From the NCBI RefSeq assembly GCF_018642165.1, contig NZ_JAHHZM010000009.1, positions 124,001 to 188,000 of the forward strand: a stretch of 64,000 bases of DNA, given 5' to 3'. The translations under genes and the position numbers were made by a program. This document shows positions 1-9,478 of the stretch, in pieces; the first letter of the stretch is position 1, and each line of letters begins with the position of its first letter. The DNA comes from Echinicola shivajiensis (GTDB lineage: Bacteria; Bacteroidota; Bacteroidia; Cytophagales; Cyclobacteriaceae). The notes under the pieces are model-generated. The model ran no database searches, had not been told where the DNA came from, and saw nothing but the letters and a program-made list of their open reading frames with translations.

Positions 1-1
1 T

Positions 2-2263
2 GTAGAGGAAACCGATCCCGAAATTGCAGAGAACCTTACCAATGCCGTCTTATTGGAGGTTTCTGATAATGAGGGGGAATTGGTTGAATCGGTTTATGTG
101 CAACTTGTGAAGATCAATCCCAATTGGCACAGCTTTGATTATATGGGAAAGACTTTTCAAATCACTTTTGGGCCAAAGGCTAAACTTTTACCATTTTTTG
201 TCTATCTAAAGGACTTTCAGATGGAACGCTATCCAGGCAGTCAAAGCCCCTCTAGCTATGCAAGTGAGGTAGTTGTGGAGGATGGAGAAAAGGCCTTTGA
301 TCACAGGATATTTATGAACAATGTGCTGGATTATAAAGGCTACAGATTTTACCAGGCTTCTTATGATATGGATGAAAAAGGAACAGTACTTTCAATAAAC
401 CGTGACAGATTGGGAAGTAGCCTGACCTATTTAGGCTATTTCTTACTGGGATTAGGGATGTTTTTTACTCTTTTTACCCTAAACAGTCGTTTCCAGTATT
501 TAAATCTTCGGCTCAAAGATATGAAAAATATGACCACATTTTTTGTGCTGTTTTTAAATTTGGGCTTCGCTTATGCGAAGGAATCTCCATCTGAGCAATG
601 GATAATCCCTCAAGAAAGAGCAGAAAAGTATGGCCAATTAGTTGTTCAGGATTTGGATGGTCGAATGAAACCATTGAACACTCTTGCCCACGAGATCGTC
701 AGGAAGCTAACGGGAAAATCCGAAGTCCTACTGGAAGAGCGAGGAATTTCCCTCAGTCCAGAACAATTCCTGCTTGCTGTCCAAATGTATCCTGAGATGA
801 TAAGCAGTATGTCCATCATCAAAGTGGATCTCGATAAAGGAGCTCAAATATTTAAGTCTTTAGAAATTTCTGAAGGTGAAATGGTGAGCTTTATGGACTT
901 TATTGGTCCAGAGGGGCGATACAGAATTCAGTCCATGGTAGAGCGGGCGAATATGCTCAAGCCAGCTGAGCGTAATGAGGCAGACAAGGAATTGCTTAAA
1001 GTGGATGAGCGCTTCAATATCTTTTATGGGTTGTTGACAGGCGGCTTTTTAAAAATCTTTCCAAACAGGGTGGATGAAAATAACACTTGGTTTACCAGAG
1101 AAAGTAATACCGACAGTTTTCCTGAAGAGGATGCACTATTTGTGAAAAACATCACCAATATTTATTTGCAGGGACTTAAAGATGGCTTGAACACAGGTGA
1201 TTGGTCCAAGGCAGAGGAATCGTTGGGGTATATCGACCTTTTCCAGCAGAAGGCAGGAGCCGATGTTTATCCGGATGAGAAAAGGGTCAATGCAGAGCTC
1301 CTGTATACCGAATTGAATTTAGGTAATCGACTTTTTGGTTTATTCTGGCTGTTGGGTTTGGTCATGTTGCTTCTGGCCATATGGCAAATGTTTAGAATAA
1401 ATTCCCTTAATACGACTTTATGGAAAATCGGTTTGCTGTTGACTGGCCTTGGTTTTTTTGTTTTTACCTTTCATCTGGGATTGCGATGGTATATCGCCCA
1501 ACATCCGCCATGGAGTGATGGCTTTGAAATGCTCGTTTTTGTCGGTTGGGGCGTTTTATTCTTTGGCTTGGTTTTTTCAGGGAAATCCAAGTTTACTGTT
1601 CCTCTGGGCCTTTTGTTCTCAGGAACCTTGTTGTTTGTCGCATTTTTGGAATGGCTCAATCCTGAAATCACGAACCTGATGCCTGTTTTACATTCCTACT
1701 GGCTTAAGATTCATGTGGCTATTATTGTCAGCAGCTATGCGCCATTGGCTTTGGCGGCGATCATGTCATTGTTTTCTTTATTATTGATCGTCTTCAGGCC
1801 GAAACACCCAGATAGTTCATGGAATAAAAGCATTTTGGAGCTGGCCATAGTCAATGAGCTGGCCATTACTATCGGACTTTTTCTGCTTACCATAGGGACA
1901 TTTTTGGGTGGAGTTTGGGCAAATGAAAGTTGGGGGCGTTACTGGGCTTGGGATCCAAAGGAAACTTGGGCTTTGATTTCAATTTTGATTTATGCTGCTG
2001 TTCTGCATTTGAGGTTGGTGCCTGGCTTAAAAAATTTTATGGTGTACCAATTGGCCAGTCTTTGGGCCTTTTCCTCCATCATCATGACCTCTTTTGGAGT
2101 GAATTATTATTTGTCTGGTTTACATTCTTATGCTAAAGGAGATCCTGTTCCCATACCTCACTGGGTGTATTGGTGCGTAGGTGTTCTATTGTGTATTTCA
2201 GTTGCCGCGAGTATTAGGTTTAAGGGCATGCCACCAAGTAGCAAGGCGATCTTGAAGGTTTGA
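2..2263 (+). CDS. ccsBA: Cytochrome c biogenesis protein CcsBA (ResB-CcsA fusion), 5' end outside window
   Basis: The frame is open from the first bases of the window, so the gene starts upstream; a TTG at position 53 is internal, not the start. Residues up to about 150 (counted from that TTG) look like the C-terminal part of a ResB/CcsB protein ending in a membrane helix, followed by a long periplasmic stretch. From about residue 425 there is a CcsA module of several helices with the haem-handling tryptophan-rich motif WANESWGRYWAWDPKETW near residues 623-640 and conserved histidines in flanking loops. In system II cytochrome c maturation this complex delivers haem across the inner membrane for attachment to CXXCH apocytochromes; fused CcsBA proteins are known in Bacteroidetes and epsilonproteobacteria. 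The upstream partner (often a nitrite reductase or other cytochrome gene) is not visible. Assignment is firm; only the start is missing. Confidence 0.93.
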   Translation, partial: VEETDPEIAENLTNAVLLEVSDNEGELVESVYVQLVKINPNWHSFDYMGKTFQITFGPKAKLLPFFVYLKDFQMERYPGSQSPSSYASEVVVEDGEKAFDHRIFMNNVLDYKGYRFYQASYDMDEKGTVLSINRDRLGSSLTYLGYFLLGLGMFFTLFTLNSRFQYLNLRLKDMKNMTTFFVLFLNLGFAYAKESPSEQWIIPQERAEKYGQLVVQDLDGRMKPLNTLAHEIVRKLTGKSEVLLEERGISLSPEQFLLAVQMYPEMISSMSIIKVDLDKGAQIFKSLEISEGEMVSFMDFIGPEGRYRIQSMVERANMLKPAERNEADKELLKVDERFNIFYGLLTGGFLKIFPNRVDENNTWFTRESNTDSFPEEDALFVKNITNIYLQGLKDGLNTGDWSKAEESLGYIDLFQQKAGADVYPDEKRVNAELLYTELNLGNRLFGLFWLLGLVMLLLAIWQMFRINSLNTTLWKIGLLLTGLGFFVFTFHLGLRWYIAQHPPWSDGFEMLVFVGWGVLFFGLVFSGKSKFTVPLGLLFSGTLLFVAFLEWLNPEITNLMPVLHSYWLKIHVAIIVSSYAPLALAAIMSLFSLLLIVFRPKHPDSSWNKSILELAIVNELAITIGLFLLTIGTFLGGVWANESWGRYWAWDPKETWALISILIYAAVLHLRLVPGLKNFMVYQLASLWAFSSIIMTSFGVNYYLSGLHSYAKGDPVPIPHWVYWCVGVLLCISVAASIRFKGMPPSSKAILKV

Positions 2264-2275
2264 ATGAAGGCAATA

Positions 2276-2310
2276 AAAAAGGACTAAAGCTACTGGCTTA
2301 GTCCTTATTG
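2276..2310. terminator. Bidirectional hairpin terminator between ccsBA and the amidohydrolase gene
   Basis: The arms AAGGACTAA (2279-2287) and TTAGTCCTT (2298-2306), extended by AGC/GCT with one bulge, form a stem between two convergent genes. An A-run before the left arm gives a U-tract for the minus-strand gene; the T-run on the plus side is short. Confidence 0.75.
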
Positions 2311-2318
2311 TATAGAAA

Positions 2319-3779
2319 TTATTTCCTTTCTTGGTCAAGTTCTTTTTTTCTCTTTTGTGCTTGTTCTAAAATGGTATCCAAGGACATTCGGTCATAGTAT
2401 TGGCCATTGTTGATCACGGCAAAGATGTCTTGGGTAGCGCTGATACTCTCCAACGGGTTGCTGTTTAGAATGACCAAATCAGCCTGCTTTCCTTTTTCAA
2501 CACTGCCCATACTGGATGATTTGCCCATAAATTCAGCGGCATTGATAGTTGCAGCTTGAAGTGCCTGTAGTGGGCTAAGTCCCGCCTCTTCAAATAGCAT
2601 CAGTTCTTGGTGAAGTGCATAGGCTGGATAAACAAAAGTGTTCAATGCAGCAGCATCACTTCCCGCTAAAATAGTCATCCCTGCTTTTTGGATATAAGGA
2701 AGCTGCTTTGCGATCAATTGATAACGGACCTTGCTTGCCTCCCATTGTTTAGGGGTATAATCCTTTAGTCTGTCAATGCGCCACTGGTAGTTGGAGGTAA
2801 AACGCTCAGTTAGGTAGCTTAAGAATTCATCATTGGAATGATTGTCCTGATCATAATAAGCCAGTTGCTTCCCACTAATCAATGTAGGAGTAATGGCCAG
2901 TCCCAATTTTCCCAACTTTTGGTAGTTCATAAATGCGGAATCCTGATCGAAGTGTTCAGCATAGTAATTATTGGCTTCCCCTTTGGTCAAGGTGCCATCG
3001 GCCACCTTTTGGGCAATTTTATTCTCGTCCGTTCCCAACCTCAAAAAGTAGCTAGCATGCTCTACACTTGAAAGTCCTGCATTGGCCAGTTGTTCAACAC
3101 TAAGGTCCAAGGGAACATGTGCGGAAACCAAAAATCCCCTGTCATGAGCTTGCTGGACACTTTTTAGGAAAAGGTCTCCTGACAATGCGTTTTCGGTCAC
3201 TTTGACCAAATCCACTTGATAGTTTTCCAGGTTATCCAGCATTTGCTTTAATTCCTCTTCATTGGCTATTTCCAAGTCTCCTTTCCAGAAAGAGTCAATA
3301 CCTTCCAGCTTTCTTCCTGCAGTGAAGATTTGAGGAGCAAGGAATTTGTTTTGTTCAATATCTTCCCTCCATTGAAGTACCTGTTCACCAAGGTCACTGG
3401 CCATATCCCTTACAGTGGTAATCCCATAAGCAATAAAAACAGGAAAAAGGGCCATATTGTCCTCGATCAAATCCTGACCTTCAAAATGCACATGCATATC
3501 CCATAAACCGGGGATAATGTATTTGCCACTGGCGTCAACCTGGTTTTCCAAAGGAAGCAGCTCTGTCAATTCCTGATCATCTGCTATCAGTTTGATCTTG
3601 GCACTGTCAATAAGAATGGCTTTGCCCTCTAGGATGCTTCCATCTTGGACATTGATAATTTTTGCTTGTCGGATCAGTTTTGCCTGAGGGGACAATTTAA
3701 TATCCAAAGGTTTGGAGGGCTCGCATGAAAAAAGGCCAATAAATAATATCGCCAAAAATGAATTAATGATGTATTTCAT
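2319..3779 (-). CDS. Amidohydrolase family lipoprotein (imidazolonepropionase-like)
   Basis: Protein of about 486 residues with a lipoprotein signal ending in GLFSC near residue 19. The mature part is a metal-dependent amidohydrolase: an N-terminal beta-sandwich segment with a GKYIIPGLWDMHVHFEG metal-binding HxH motif near residue 95, a VDLVKV lysine candidate for carbamylation, SAHVPLD and SSVEHAS histidines in the barrel, and ILAGSDAA carrying the conserved aspartate. The C-terminal GKQADLVILNSNPL closes the composite domain. I place the start at the ATG at 3779 rather than 3800 because the signal peptide begins there. Substrate cannot be read; secreted relatives include prolidase-like and cyclic-imide hydrolases. 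It is monocistronic and convergent with ccsBA. Confidence 0.88.
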   Translation of the reverse strand: MKYIINSFLAILFIGLFSCEPSKPLDIKLSPQAKLIRQAKIINVQDGSILEGKAILIDSAKIKLIADDQELTELLPLENQVDASGKYIIPGLWDMHVHFEGQDLIEDNMALFPVFIAYGITTVRDMASDLGEQVLQWREDIEQNKFLAPQIFTAGRKLEGIDSFWKGDLEIANEEELKQMLDNLENYQVDLVKVTENALSGDLFLKSVQQAHDRGFLVSAHVPLDLSVEQLANAGLSSVEHASYFLRLGTDENKIAQKVADGTLTKGEANNYYAEHFDQDSAFMNYQKLGKLGLAITPTLISGKQLAYYDQDNHSNDEFLSYLTERFTSNYQWRIDRLKDYTPKQWEASKVRYQLIAKQLPYIQKAGMTILAGSDAAALNTFVYPAYALHQELMLFEEAGLSPLQALQAATINAAEFMGKSSSMGSVEKGKQADLVILNSNPLESISATQDIFAVINNGQYYDRMSLDTILEQAQKRKKELDQERK

Positions 3780-3824
3780 TATAAAGTTATGTTTTAACAA
3801 ATGATGGGTTTATATATAATTATC

Positions 3825-3832
3825 CAAAATTA
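3825..3832 (-). promoter_or_regulatory. Candidate Bacteroidetes -7 box for the amidohydrolase gene
   Basis: The minus strand reads TAATTTTG, a full match to the Bacteroidetes -7 consensus TAnnTTTG, 46 bp upstream of the chosen start codon. No clear -33 TTTG lies at the usual 19-21 bp spacing, so the call is tentative. Confidence 0.35.
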
Positions 3833-4001
3833 GGAACTAGCAGCTTCAAATTTACTATGCTATCCAATTTATGATGGCCTTTCACCAAAAGTTAAGGATT
3901 CAGAAACAAATTTATATGGCTCAAAATGCGGTTAAATCATCGTTTTTAATCCACCTTCTGATTATTTCGTATATTTAATTGACAGTAATAATCCTTTGAT
4001 C

Positions 4002-4430
4002 ATGAAATATCTCGCTTTATCACTTTGTTTTATATTAGTTTTTGGGCTAGCCTGTAGCTCTGATGATACGGAACCCAATATTCCTTCCATGATGGCTGAT
4101 GATAAGGAGACAGATGATCAATTAGGGGAGGTGTTGTATCAAGGAGATTTTATGGATGATGCACACCCTACTTCTGGCATTGCCTCAGTTGATCAAACAG
4201 GAAGTGCATTGGGCTTTACCAATTTTAAAACAGATAATGGTCCAGTTTTGGAGGTCTATTTGGCCACAGATAGGAAAGCAAGCGAATATATTTCTTTGGG
4301 AGAATTGAAAGGTATACAAGGGAATTATACCTATGATATCCCAAGTAATGTTGATCTAGAAACTCATAAGTATGTCTTGATCTGGTGTGTGGAGTTTTCC
4401 GTTAATTTTGGTTATGCTGTTCTAGAATAA
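4002..4430 (+). CDS. DM13 domain lipoprotein
   Basis: Small protein of 142 residues. It begins with a lipoprotein signal (MKYLALSLCFILVFGLACSS, lipobox GLAC). After an acidic linker, residues of about 45-142 match the DM13 fold: GDFMDDAHPTSGIASV at the start, a central FKTDNGPVLEVYLATD, LGELKGIQGNYTYDIP, and a closing VLIWCVEFSVNFGYAVLE with the conserved WC. DM13 domains are predicted redox or electron-transfer modules related to DOMON, built around a conserved cysteine. The start is the ATG at 4002; the TTG two codons earlier is less likely. The gene stands alone, convergent with the next. Confidence 0.88.
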   Translation: MKYLALSLCFILVFGLACSSDDTEPNIPSMMADDKETDDQLGEVLYQGDFMDDAHPTSGIASVDQTGSALGFTNFKTDNGPVLEVYLATDRKASEYISLGELKGIQGNYTYDIPSNVDLETHKYVLIWCVEFSVNFGYAVLE

Positions 4431-4463
4431 TATAATAGGCCAGTGCTCGGTGCTTTAGATTTT

Positions 4464-5303
4464 CTATTTGATTTCTATAATCGGTTCCTTTTTTAGATAT
4501 CCTAGGGATTGTAAAAAATCATCAGTCTTGATGATAGTATCTTTATAATTATCTAACTGACTATAATTAAAGAAGCCATGTCCTTCACCCTCATAGAGGT
4601 TTAACTCACAGTCAGAGCCCAACTTTTTACTGACAGTTTGATAATATTTTGCCGTTTCCACTGGGATAAGTTTGTCTTCTGTACCAAGGAAGAATACTGT
4701 AGGAGGAAGGCCTGCTTTTAAATTGTGTAAGGGGGAAAAATCTTTGTATTGCTCACCTATTCGTTCATAGCCATAGCCTCCGGGGCCATTGTCAATGACC
4801 GGGTTGAAAAGCGCCAAGGCATTGGGAATACAGCTTATATTGACATCATCACTCGGATCATTGAAGCCTGGAATTACTGCTGTAGCAGCAGCCAAGTGCC
4901 CACCAGCAGATCCACCGGCTGCAATTATCTTATTAGGGTCTATATTAAAGTCATCAGCATTTTTTCGAATATACCTAATAGCTGATTTGGCATCCATCAA
5001 GGATTCAAAAGGACTGGTGTCATGGATATTCCTTATCCTGTAGTCCACCAAAAAACAAACTAAGCCCCTTTCAGAAAAATATTGCGCATGATGCTGAAAT
5101 TGGCTTTTATTTCCACCTACCCAGCCGCCTCCAAAGAAGAAAACGATGGCAGGTTTATTATTTGCTATCTCTGTTGATGGAGGATAGTAAATCTCCATAT
5201 ATAGATTGGTGGTGTCTGCTGTTTTGTATAATAGTGTTTCCTGAGCAAAAGCCTGGCTGTAGATTAATAGCAGAAGATAGGTACTGATGATTTTAATTGT
5301 CAT
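4464..5303 (-). CDS. Secreted alpha/beta hydrolase (BD-FAE/carboxylesterase-like)
   Basis: Protein of 279 residues with an N-terminal signal peptide cleaved around residue 20. The fold markers are an oxyanion-hole FFGGGWVGG (residues 56-64), a nucleophile elbow GGSAGG with Ser132, a likely acid Asp210 in LGTEDKLIP, and His242 in GEGHGFF. This arrangement is typical of the esterase/lipase group that includes hormone-sensitive-lipase-like and feruloyl or acetyl-xylan esterases. It is probably periplasmic and removes acyl groups from carbohydrates or small esters, though substrate is an inference. It lies 46 bp downstream of the M14 peptidase gene on the same strand and may share its transcript. 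Confidence 0.87.
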   Translation of the reverse strand: MTIKIISTYLLLLIYSQAFAQETLLYKTADTTNLYMEIYYPPSTEIANNKPAIVFFFGGGWVGGNKSQFQHHAQYFSERGLVCFLVDYRIRNIHDTSPFESLMDAKSAIRYIRKNADDFNIDPNKIIAAGGSAGGHLAAATAVIPGFNDPSDDVNISCIPNALALFNPVIDNGPGGYGYERIGEQYKDFSPLHNLKAGLPPTVFFLGTEDKLIPVETAKYYQTVSKKLGSDCELNLYEGEGHGFFNYSQLDNYKDTIIKTDDFLQSLGYLKKEPIIEIK

Positions 5304-5349
5304 GAGTTCAAATATTACCTAAAGAATAAAAGGCTTAATGCAAGTTGGC

Positions 5350-6864
5350 TCACCAAATATGCTGTTTAAGGCCTTTGACTTCTGGCTTTTTAAGGTTGAT
5401 AAGATAGCCATTAACCACCGCATAAGCCAACTCACCGTTTTTCTTTAAAAAGAAATTGGGGGCACTGCCTACATTGTATCCACTGGGAATACTGTCTTTT
5501 TCCTTAAGTACCAGAATAGGGAGGTCATGGAATGGAGAATCAGCATTGTTCTTCACTTTTACACCCAAGAAACCTTCATTTAATAGCTCCAATGCTTTTT
5601 CCTGGTTAAGGTCACTGATATGCTCAATAGTCTCAGTGGCCAATTTCCCTTCTGCATATTCAAGCCCAGAAGCATCCAGTTCTTTATATCCAAAATATAC
5701 AGATAGGTCCCCTACATCATCAATCTGACCTTTTATGGCATAGCCATTGTCCATTTCCATATTTTGTCTTTTGATGCCCAGATCCAACTGATACTTATTC
5801 TTACCGTCATTGATGGTGACATTTTTTAGAATCAGGTCCATTAGTTTTCGGTCATTATCTGGAATGCGGAAATAATCTTCCACCGCATAATTTTTATAGT
5901 CACCATGGGCAATTTCATATAGGGCATTCAGGATAATCATAAAGTTGAGTTGACGGATATATTGCTTCTCAGGATCATTGGGATAGCCTCCGGACTCTAT
6001 AAGGATAGTGCTGGTTCCCCATTTTTGAAAATTGTCTCCAAAGGCTCTTGGTTCGAAAGCATCATCATATTTTCCTACCTGTCCAGGTGTCACCTCTTGA
6101 AGGATTCTGTTCATGCCCACGATTACCTGCATGGCACGAGCACGGACATCATTTACCTCAGTTTTATAGTTGAAGGCAGGCGCTAGGACTGAGATCGTAG
6201 CTGGGTTAGGCGTTTGTTCTACATTATAATATATCTGTTGATCGTGGAGGTTAAAGCCAAAGCTTGGTGCAAATTCTTCCCTAGCAGCTTTTAGGATGCT
6301 TGCCTCTGGACTTACTTCCTTAATAGCATCTCTATTGAGGTCAATGCCATAGGCATTTCTACGGGTGAAAACTTCAGCACCGTCAGGGTTGATCATAGGG
6401 ATAAAGTGGATACTAAGATTTTCAAGGATGAGCTTTCTGATAGTTGAAAAATCATCATTTTCAGCTTCAAAAAAGTTAAAAAGATCAAATAGAGCCATGG
6501 TAGCAGTGCTTTCATCCCCATGCATTTGCGACCATAGCAGTACCTTAATTTCTCCCTTTCCGATACTCAGTTGGGTTATATCCCTGCCCTGAACGGATTC
6601 ACCAAGTTTAGTGAGTTCAAATTTTGCTGAATGTTTTTGAATCAATGGCTGTAGGTCCCTATGCTTGAACCTGCGATGGGTAATGGATTTTTCCTTGAAA
6701 GAATCATAAGCGGTTTCGAGGATTTCAGGCTCTAAGCCATTTACTGTTTTCTGTGGCTTTTCACAAGAGTACAGGAACAGCAATAAACCAAGGGCCAATA
6801 ACTTTGATCCTTTAAATGATGAAATTATATGGTAGTTCATAGTACTTCTGTTCATCCTTTTCAA
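5350..6864 (-). CDS. M14 family zinc carboxypeptidase, lipoprotein
   Basis: Protein of 504 residues with a lipoprotein signal (LLLFLYSC). A start at the internal ATG at 6840 would give a more usual signal length. The peptidase domain shows the first zinc ligands in QMHGDEST (HxxE) near residue 114, the substrate-carboxylate region NPDGAEVFTRRNAYGIDLNRD with Asn/Arg, the third ligand in FNLHDQ, and the catalytic glutamate in ILIESGGYP. About 160 residues of uncharacterised C-terminal domain follow. M14 enzymes remove C-terminal residues from peptides; bacterial members often act on cell-wall peptides. It is divergent from the dipeptide epimerase gene, with 74-98 bp between, which suggests shared peptide metabolism (inference). 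Confidence 0.9.
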   Translation of the reverse strand: MKRMNRSTMNYHIISSFKGSKLLALGLLLFLYSCEKPQKTVNGLEPEILETAYDSFKEKSITHRRFKHRDLQPLIQKHSAKFELTKLGESVQGRDITQLSIGKGEIKVLLWSQMHGDESTATMALFDLFNFFEAENDDFSTIRKLILENLSIHFIPMINPDGAEVFTRRNAYGIDLNRDAIKEVSPEASILKAAREEFAPSFGFNLHDQQIYYNVEQTPNPATISVLAPAFNYKTEVNDVRARAMQVIVGMNRILQEVTPGQVGKYDDAFEPRAFGDNFQKWGTSTILIESGGYPNDPEKQYIRQLNFMIILNALYEIAHGDYKNYAVEDYFRIPDNDRKLMDLILKNVTINDGKNKYQLDLGIKRQNMEMDNGYAIKGQIDDVGDLSVYFGYKELDASGLEYAEGKLATETIEHISDLNQEKALELLNEGFLGVKVKNNADSPFHDLPILVLKEKDSIPSGYNVGSAPNFFLKKNGELAYAVVNGYLINLKKPEVKGLKQHIW

Positions 6865-6938
6865 AATTCACTTTTTATTGTCAACCAAAATACTAAACTT
6901 CATAGATAATTAATATTTAAGGGCTAAAAATGGGGTAA

Positions 6939-7952
6939 ATGAAACTACAAGTCTTTGTTAAACAGCTTCCACTGAAGCATACTTTTACTATTGCGCACCA
7001 AAGTAGGGATGTGCAAGAGACCCTGATTGTAAAATTGCAGGATGGGGACTTATATGGCTTGGGGGAATCCACGACCAATCCTTTTTATGGAATGACAGTG
7101 GAGAATATGAGTGCCGCCTTGGAAGAGGCCAGACCAATAGTAGAGAAGGATGAATGGGAAAGCCCTGAGCAACTTTGGGAAATGTGCAAGGAGATTTTTG
7201 CTAAAAATCCTTTTGCCCAATGTGCATTGGATTTAGCTGCCTGGGATCTTTTTACCAAGAACAAAGGCCTAAAACTTTATGAATACCTTAAGCTGGACCC
7301 TGCAGATATACCTACCACCAATTTTACCATTGGCATAGCATCCACTGAAAAGATGGTAGAAAAGATGAAAGAGATGGACTGGCCCCTATATAAAATTAAG
7401 CTGGGTACGGATCATGATATGGAAATCATTAGGGAGTTGAGGAAACATACAGATTCAGTATTCCGGATTGATGCCAACTGTGCCTGGACCGCAGATCAAG
7501 CTATCTCTTACTCTGAGGAATTAAAAAAGCTAAATGTGGAATTTATGGAGCAGCCTTTGGGTAAGGATGATCTTGAAGGGATGAAGCAAGTTTTTCAATA
7601 TAGCCAATTACCAGTAATAGCTGATGAGAGTTGCATCATAGAGTCTGACGTAGTCAAATGCCATGGCCTTTTCCACGGTATCAATGTGAAATTGGTGAAA
7701 GCCGGTGGAATTACCCCAGGTCTCAGAATGATCTATAAGGCAAAGGAATTAGGTATGAAAACCATGGTAGGTTGTATGACAGAATCTTCAGTAGGAATTT
7801 CAGCAATTGCCCATATAGCTCCACTGTTGGACTATGTAGATATGGACGGTGCGATGCTGTTATCCAAGGATATTGCCACTGGAGTAACCATTGTGCCTGG
7901 AAAAGTCACGTTCCCTGATGGACCAGGGATTGGGGCGAAGCTTTTGGATTAA
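6939..7952 (+). CDS. Dipeptide (L-Ala-D/L-Glu-type) epimerase, enolase superfamily
   Basis: Protein of 337 residues, the usual length for this family, with no signal peptide. The capping domain covers about 1-120 and the barrel carries the full muconate-lactonizing/epimerase set: KIK (Lys152, Lys154) in LYKIKLG, Asp178 in RIDAN, Glu204 in MEQP, Asp229 in ADES and Lys251 in NVKLVKAGG. A lysine on each side of the active site is the hallmark of 1,1-proton-transfer epimerases such as YcjG/YkfB, which convert L-Ala-D-Glu from murein recycling to L-Ala-L-Glu. Exact dipeptide specificity in Bacteroidetes varies. The PLP enzyme follows 39 bp downstream and is probably co-transcribed. Confidence 0.9.
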   Translation: MKLQVFVKQLPLKHTFTIAHQSRDVQETLIVKLQDGDLYGLGESTTNPFYGMTVENMSAALEEARPIVEKDEWESPEQLWEMCKEIFAKNPFAQCALDLAAWDLFTKNKGLKLYEYLKLDPADIPTTNFTIGIASTEKMVEKMKEMDWPLYKIKLGTDHDMEIIRELRKHTDSVFRIDANCAWTADQAISYSEELKKLNVEFMEQPLGKDDLEGMKQVFQYSQLPVIADESCIIESDVVKCHGLFHGINVKLVKAGGITPGLRMIYKAKELGMKTMVGCMTESSVGISAIAHIAPLLDYVDMDGAMLLSKDIATGVTIVPGKVTFPDGPGIGAKLLD

Positions 7953-7991
7953 ACCTGTTCAATTGGAAAACTGATAATTTAACATTTTAGC

Positions 7992-9050
7992 ATGCAGCAT
8001 CATCCGGTTCCACATAAGATAGGTCGTATTATTCCCTGGGAGGGGAAGGATTACCTTTATTTCAGTGGCACTGCCTATTTGGGGATGGGAAATGTTCCTG
8101 AGTTTGAAGAGATGATCATGGCTGGATTGATGCAGTATGGACCAAATCACGGAGCAAGTAGGTTTAGTAATGTCCAGCTTCAGGTTTATGATGAGCTTGA
8201 GCAGTATTTTGCTGAAGAGGCCGAGGCTCCTTTTGCAGCTTTATTGAGCAGTGGGTTTTTGGCAGGATATATTTGTAATAGTCTATTGGAAGAAATTTGT
8301 GATGAATTATGGCCAGCACCTGATGCTCATCCAGCTATATTACCCAATAGTCTAACGGTGGATGTTTCTCTTTCATTTGATGAATTTGTAGAGGCCTGTA
8401 TTCAAAAAAGCCATACGTATAAAGGCAAGACTTTGGGGATTTTGTCCAATGCAGTGGATACCATCAAACCCTCAATTCATGATTTTCAATGGGTGGAAAA
8501 GCTATCTCCTGCTAACCAATATTATCTTTTGGTTGATGACAGCCATGCCTTTGGGGTTTTTGGTAAAGGGATTTTTGGTACCTATTCTTTTTGGAAAGAC
8601 CTCCCCGTAAAATTAATAGTGACGGGATCTTTGGGGAAAGCTTTGGCTACTCCTGCCGGCATGATTTTAGGAGATGCAGCGTTTATTGGAAAGGTAAAGA
8701 ACGGGGCCATGTTTAGAGGGGCTTCTCCTGCCACTCCAGGTAATTGTCAGGCATTTTTGCAGGCAGGTAGGTTATTTGCTCGTCAACAGGAAATACTCAG
8801 AGAAAATATGGATTATTTTTATGAAGGAATTCGAGGTTTATCTGGTTTATCCTTTGTTGAAAACTTTCCTGTAGTAACCTTAGTGGAATCCGGCTTTTCG
8901 GAGCCGCTTATGAAAGCCGGGATATTGATATCCTCTTTTTCATATCCCAGACCTGAAGATATTCCTGTAGACAGAATCATCCTTTCAGCTTACCATAGAA
9001 AAGAAGATCTAGATTTTTTAGTTGATCAGCTGTGTCAATTATTAAGGTAA
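7992..9050 (+). CDS. PLP-dependent aminotransferase class I/II, alpha-oxoamine-synthase-like
   Basis: Protein of 352 residues of PLP fold type I. The N-terminal segment has FSGTAYLGMG and GPNHGASRFSN as in 8-amino-7-oxononanoate synthase and 2-amino-3-ketobutyrate CoA ligase. VDDSHAFGVFG holds the aspartate pairing with the pyridine nitrogen (Asp182/183) and His185, and SLGKALATP places the Schiff-base lysine at Lys216. It is shorter than true BioF (about 385 residues) and no biotin gene is nearby, so I do not call it bioF. It follows the epimerase, and Bacteroidetes often pair these two genes, so it may act on an amino acid released from wall peptides (inference). Confidence 0.82.
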   Translation: MQHHPVPHKIGRIIPWEGKDYLYFSGTAYLGMGNVPEFEEMIMAGLMQYGPNHGASRFSNVQLQVYDELEQYFAEEAEAPFAALLSSGFLAGYICNSLLEEICDELWPAPDAHPAILPNSLTVDVSLSFDEFVEACIQKSHTYKGKTLGILSNAVDTIKPSIHDFQWVEKLSPANQYYLLVDDSHAFGVFGKGIFGTYSFWKDLPVKLIVTGSLGKALATPAGMILGDAAFIGKVKNGAMFRGASPATPGNCQAFLQAGRLFARQQEILRENMDYFYEGIRGLSGLSFVENFPVVTLVESGFSEPLMKAGILISSFSYPRPEDIPVDRIILSAYHRKEDLDFLVDQLCQLLR

Positions 9051-9478
9051 TACCTCATTTTTTGAGCTGGATATTTTTTAGTCTTTTTTGAGTGATTTAA
9101 CAAATTAATTTACACCAGCGGGAATATTGGAAAAAATTCAGGTTAAAAAAAGCTTTGAAATAGTAGTTATTATAAGCCAATTTTTGCAAGGTTTACCCTT
9201 CATATAATTTTAAATCGACTAGCATTTACGCTGATTTTGTTGTAATTTTTTATATGTAAAAAATTGTAAATCAAATAGTTAAAATATTGATTTTAGTGTT
9301 TTTGGTGGTGGTAAAAATATTATATTTTATTTAGGCCATTTGTAAAAAAAATAGATATGTCCAGCTAAAGTTTACAGAATTTATGATGTATCATAATGTG
9401 AAAAAAGTAATTATTTAAGTTATAAAGTGTTAAAAATACTTTATATTTAGAATTAGCTTAATAAATTAAATAATCCCT
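9051..9478. other. 428-bp AT-rich intergenic region upstream of susC-like gene
   Basis: This region is strongly A+T-rich with several T and A runs. It must hold the promoter of the SusC/SusD pair, but I see no exact TAnnTTTG box. At 9444-9464 there is a TATTTAGA followed by TTAATAA that loosely resembles the Fur-box-like sites at 36959 and 37029, but with a one-base gap and in an AT-rich context. No ORF, RNA gene or strong hairpin is apparent. Confidence 0.5.

Noticed and set aside
7992-9050. Calling the PLP enzyme BioF (biotin synthesis)
   Set aside because: It is shorter than BioF and no other biotin gene is near; only the alpha-oxoamine-synthase-like fold is supported.
9444-9464. A TATTTAGA...TTAATAA sequence before susC resembling the Fur-like sites
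   Set aside because: It needs a gap to align and lies in very AT-rich DNA, so chance is the simpler explanation.
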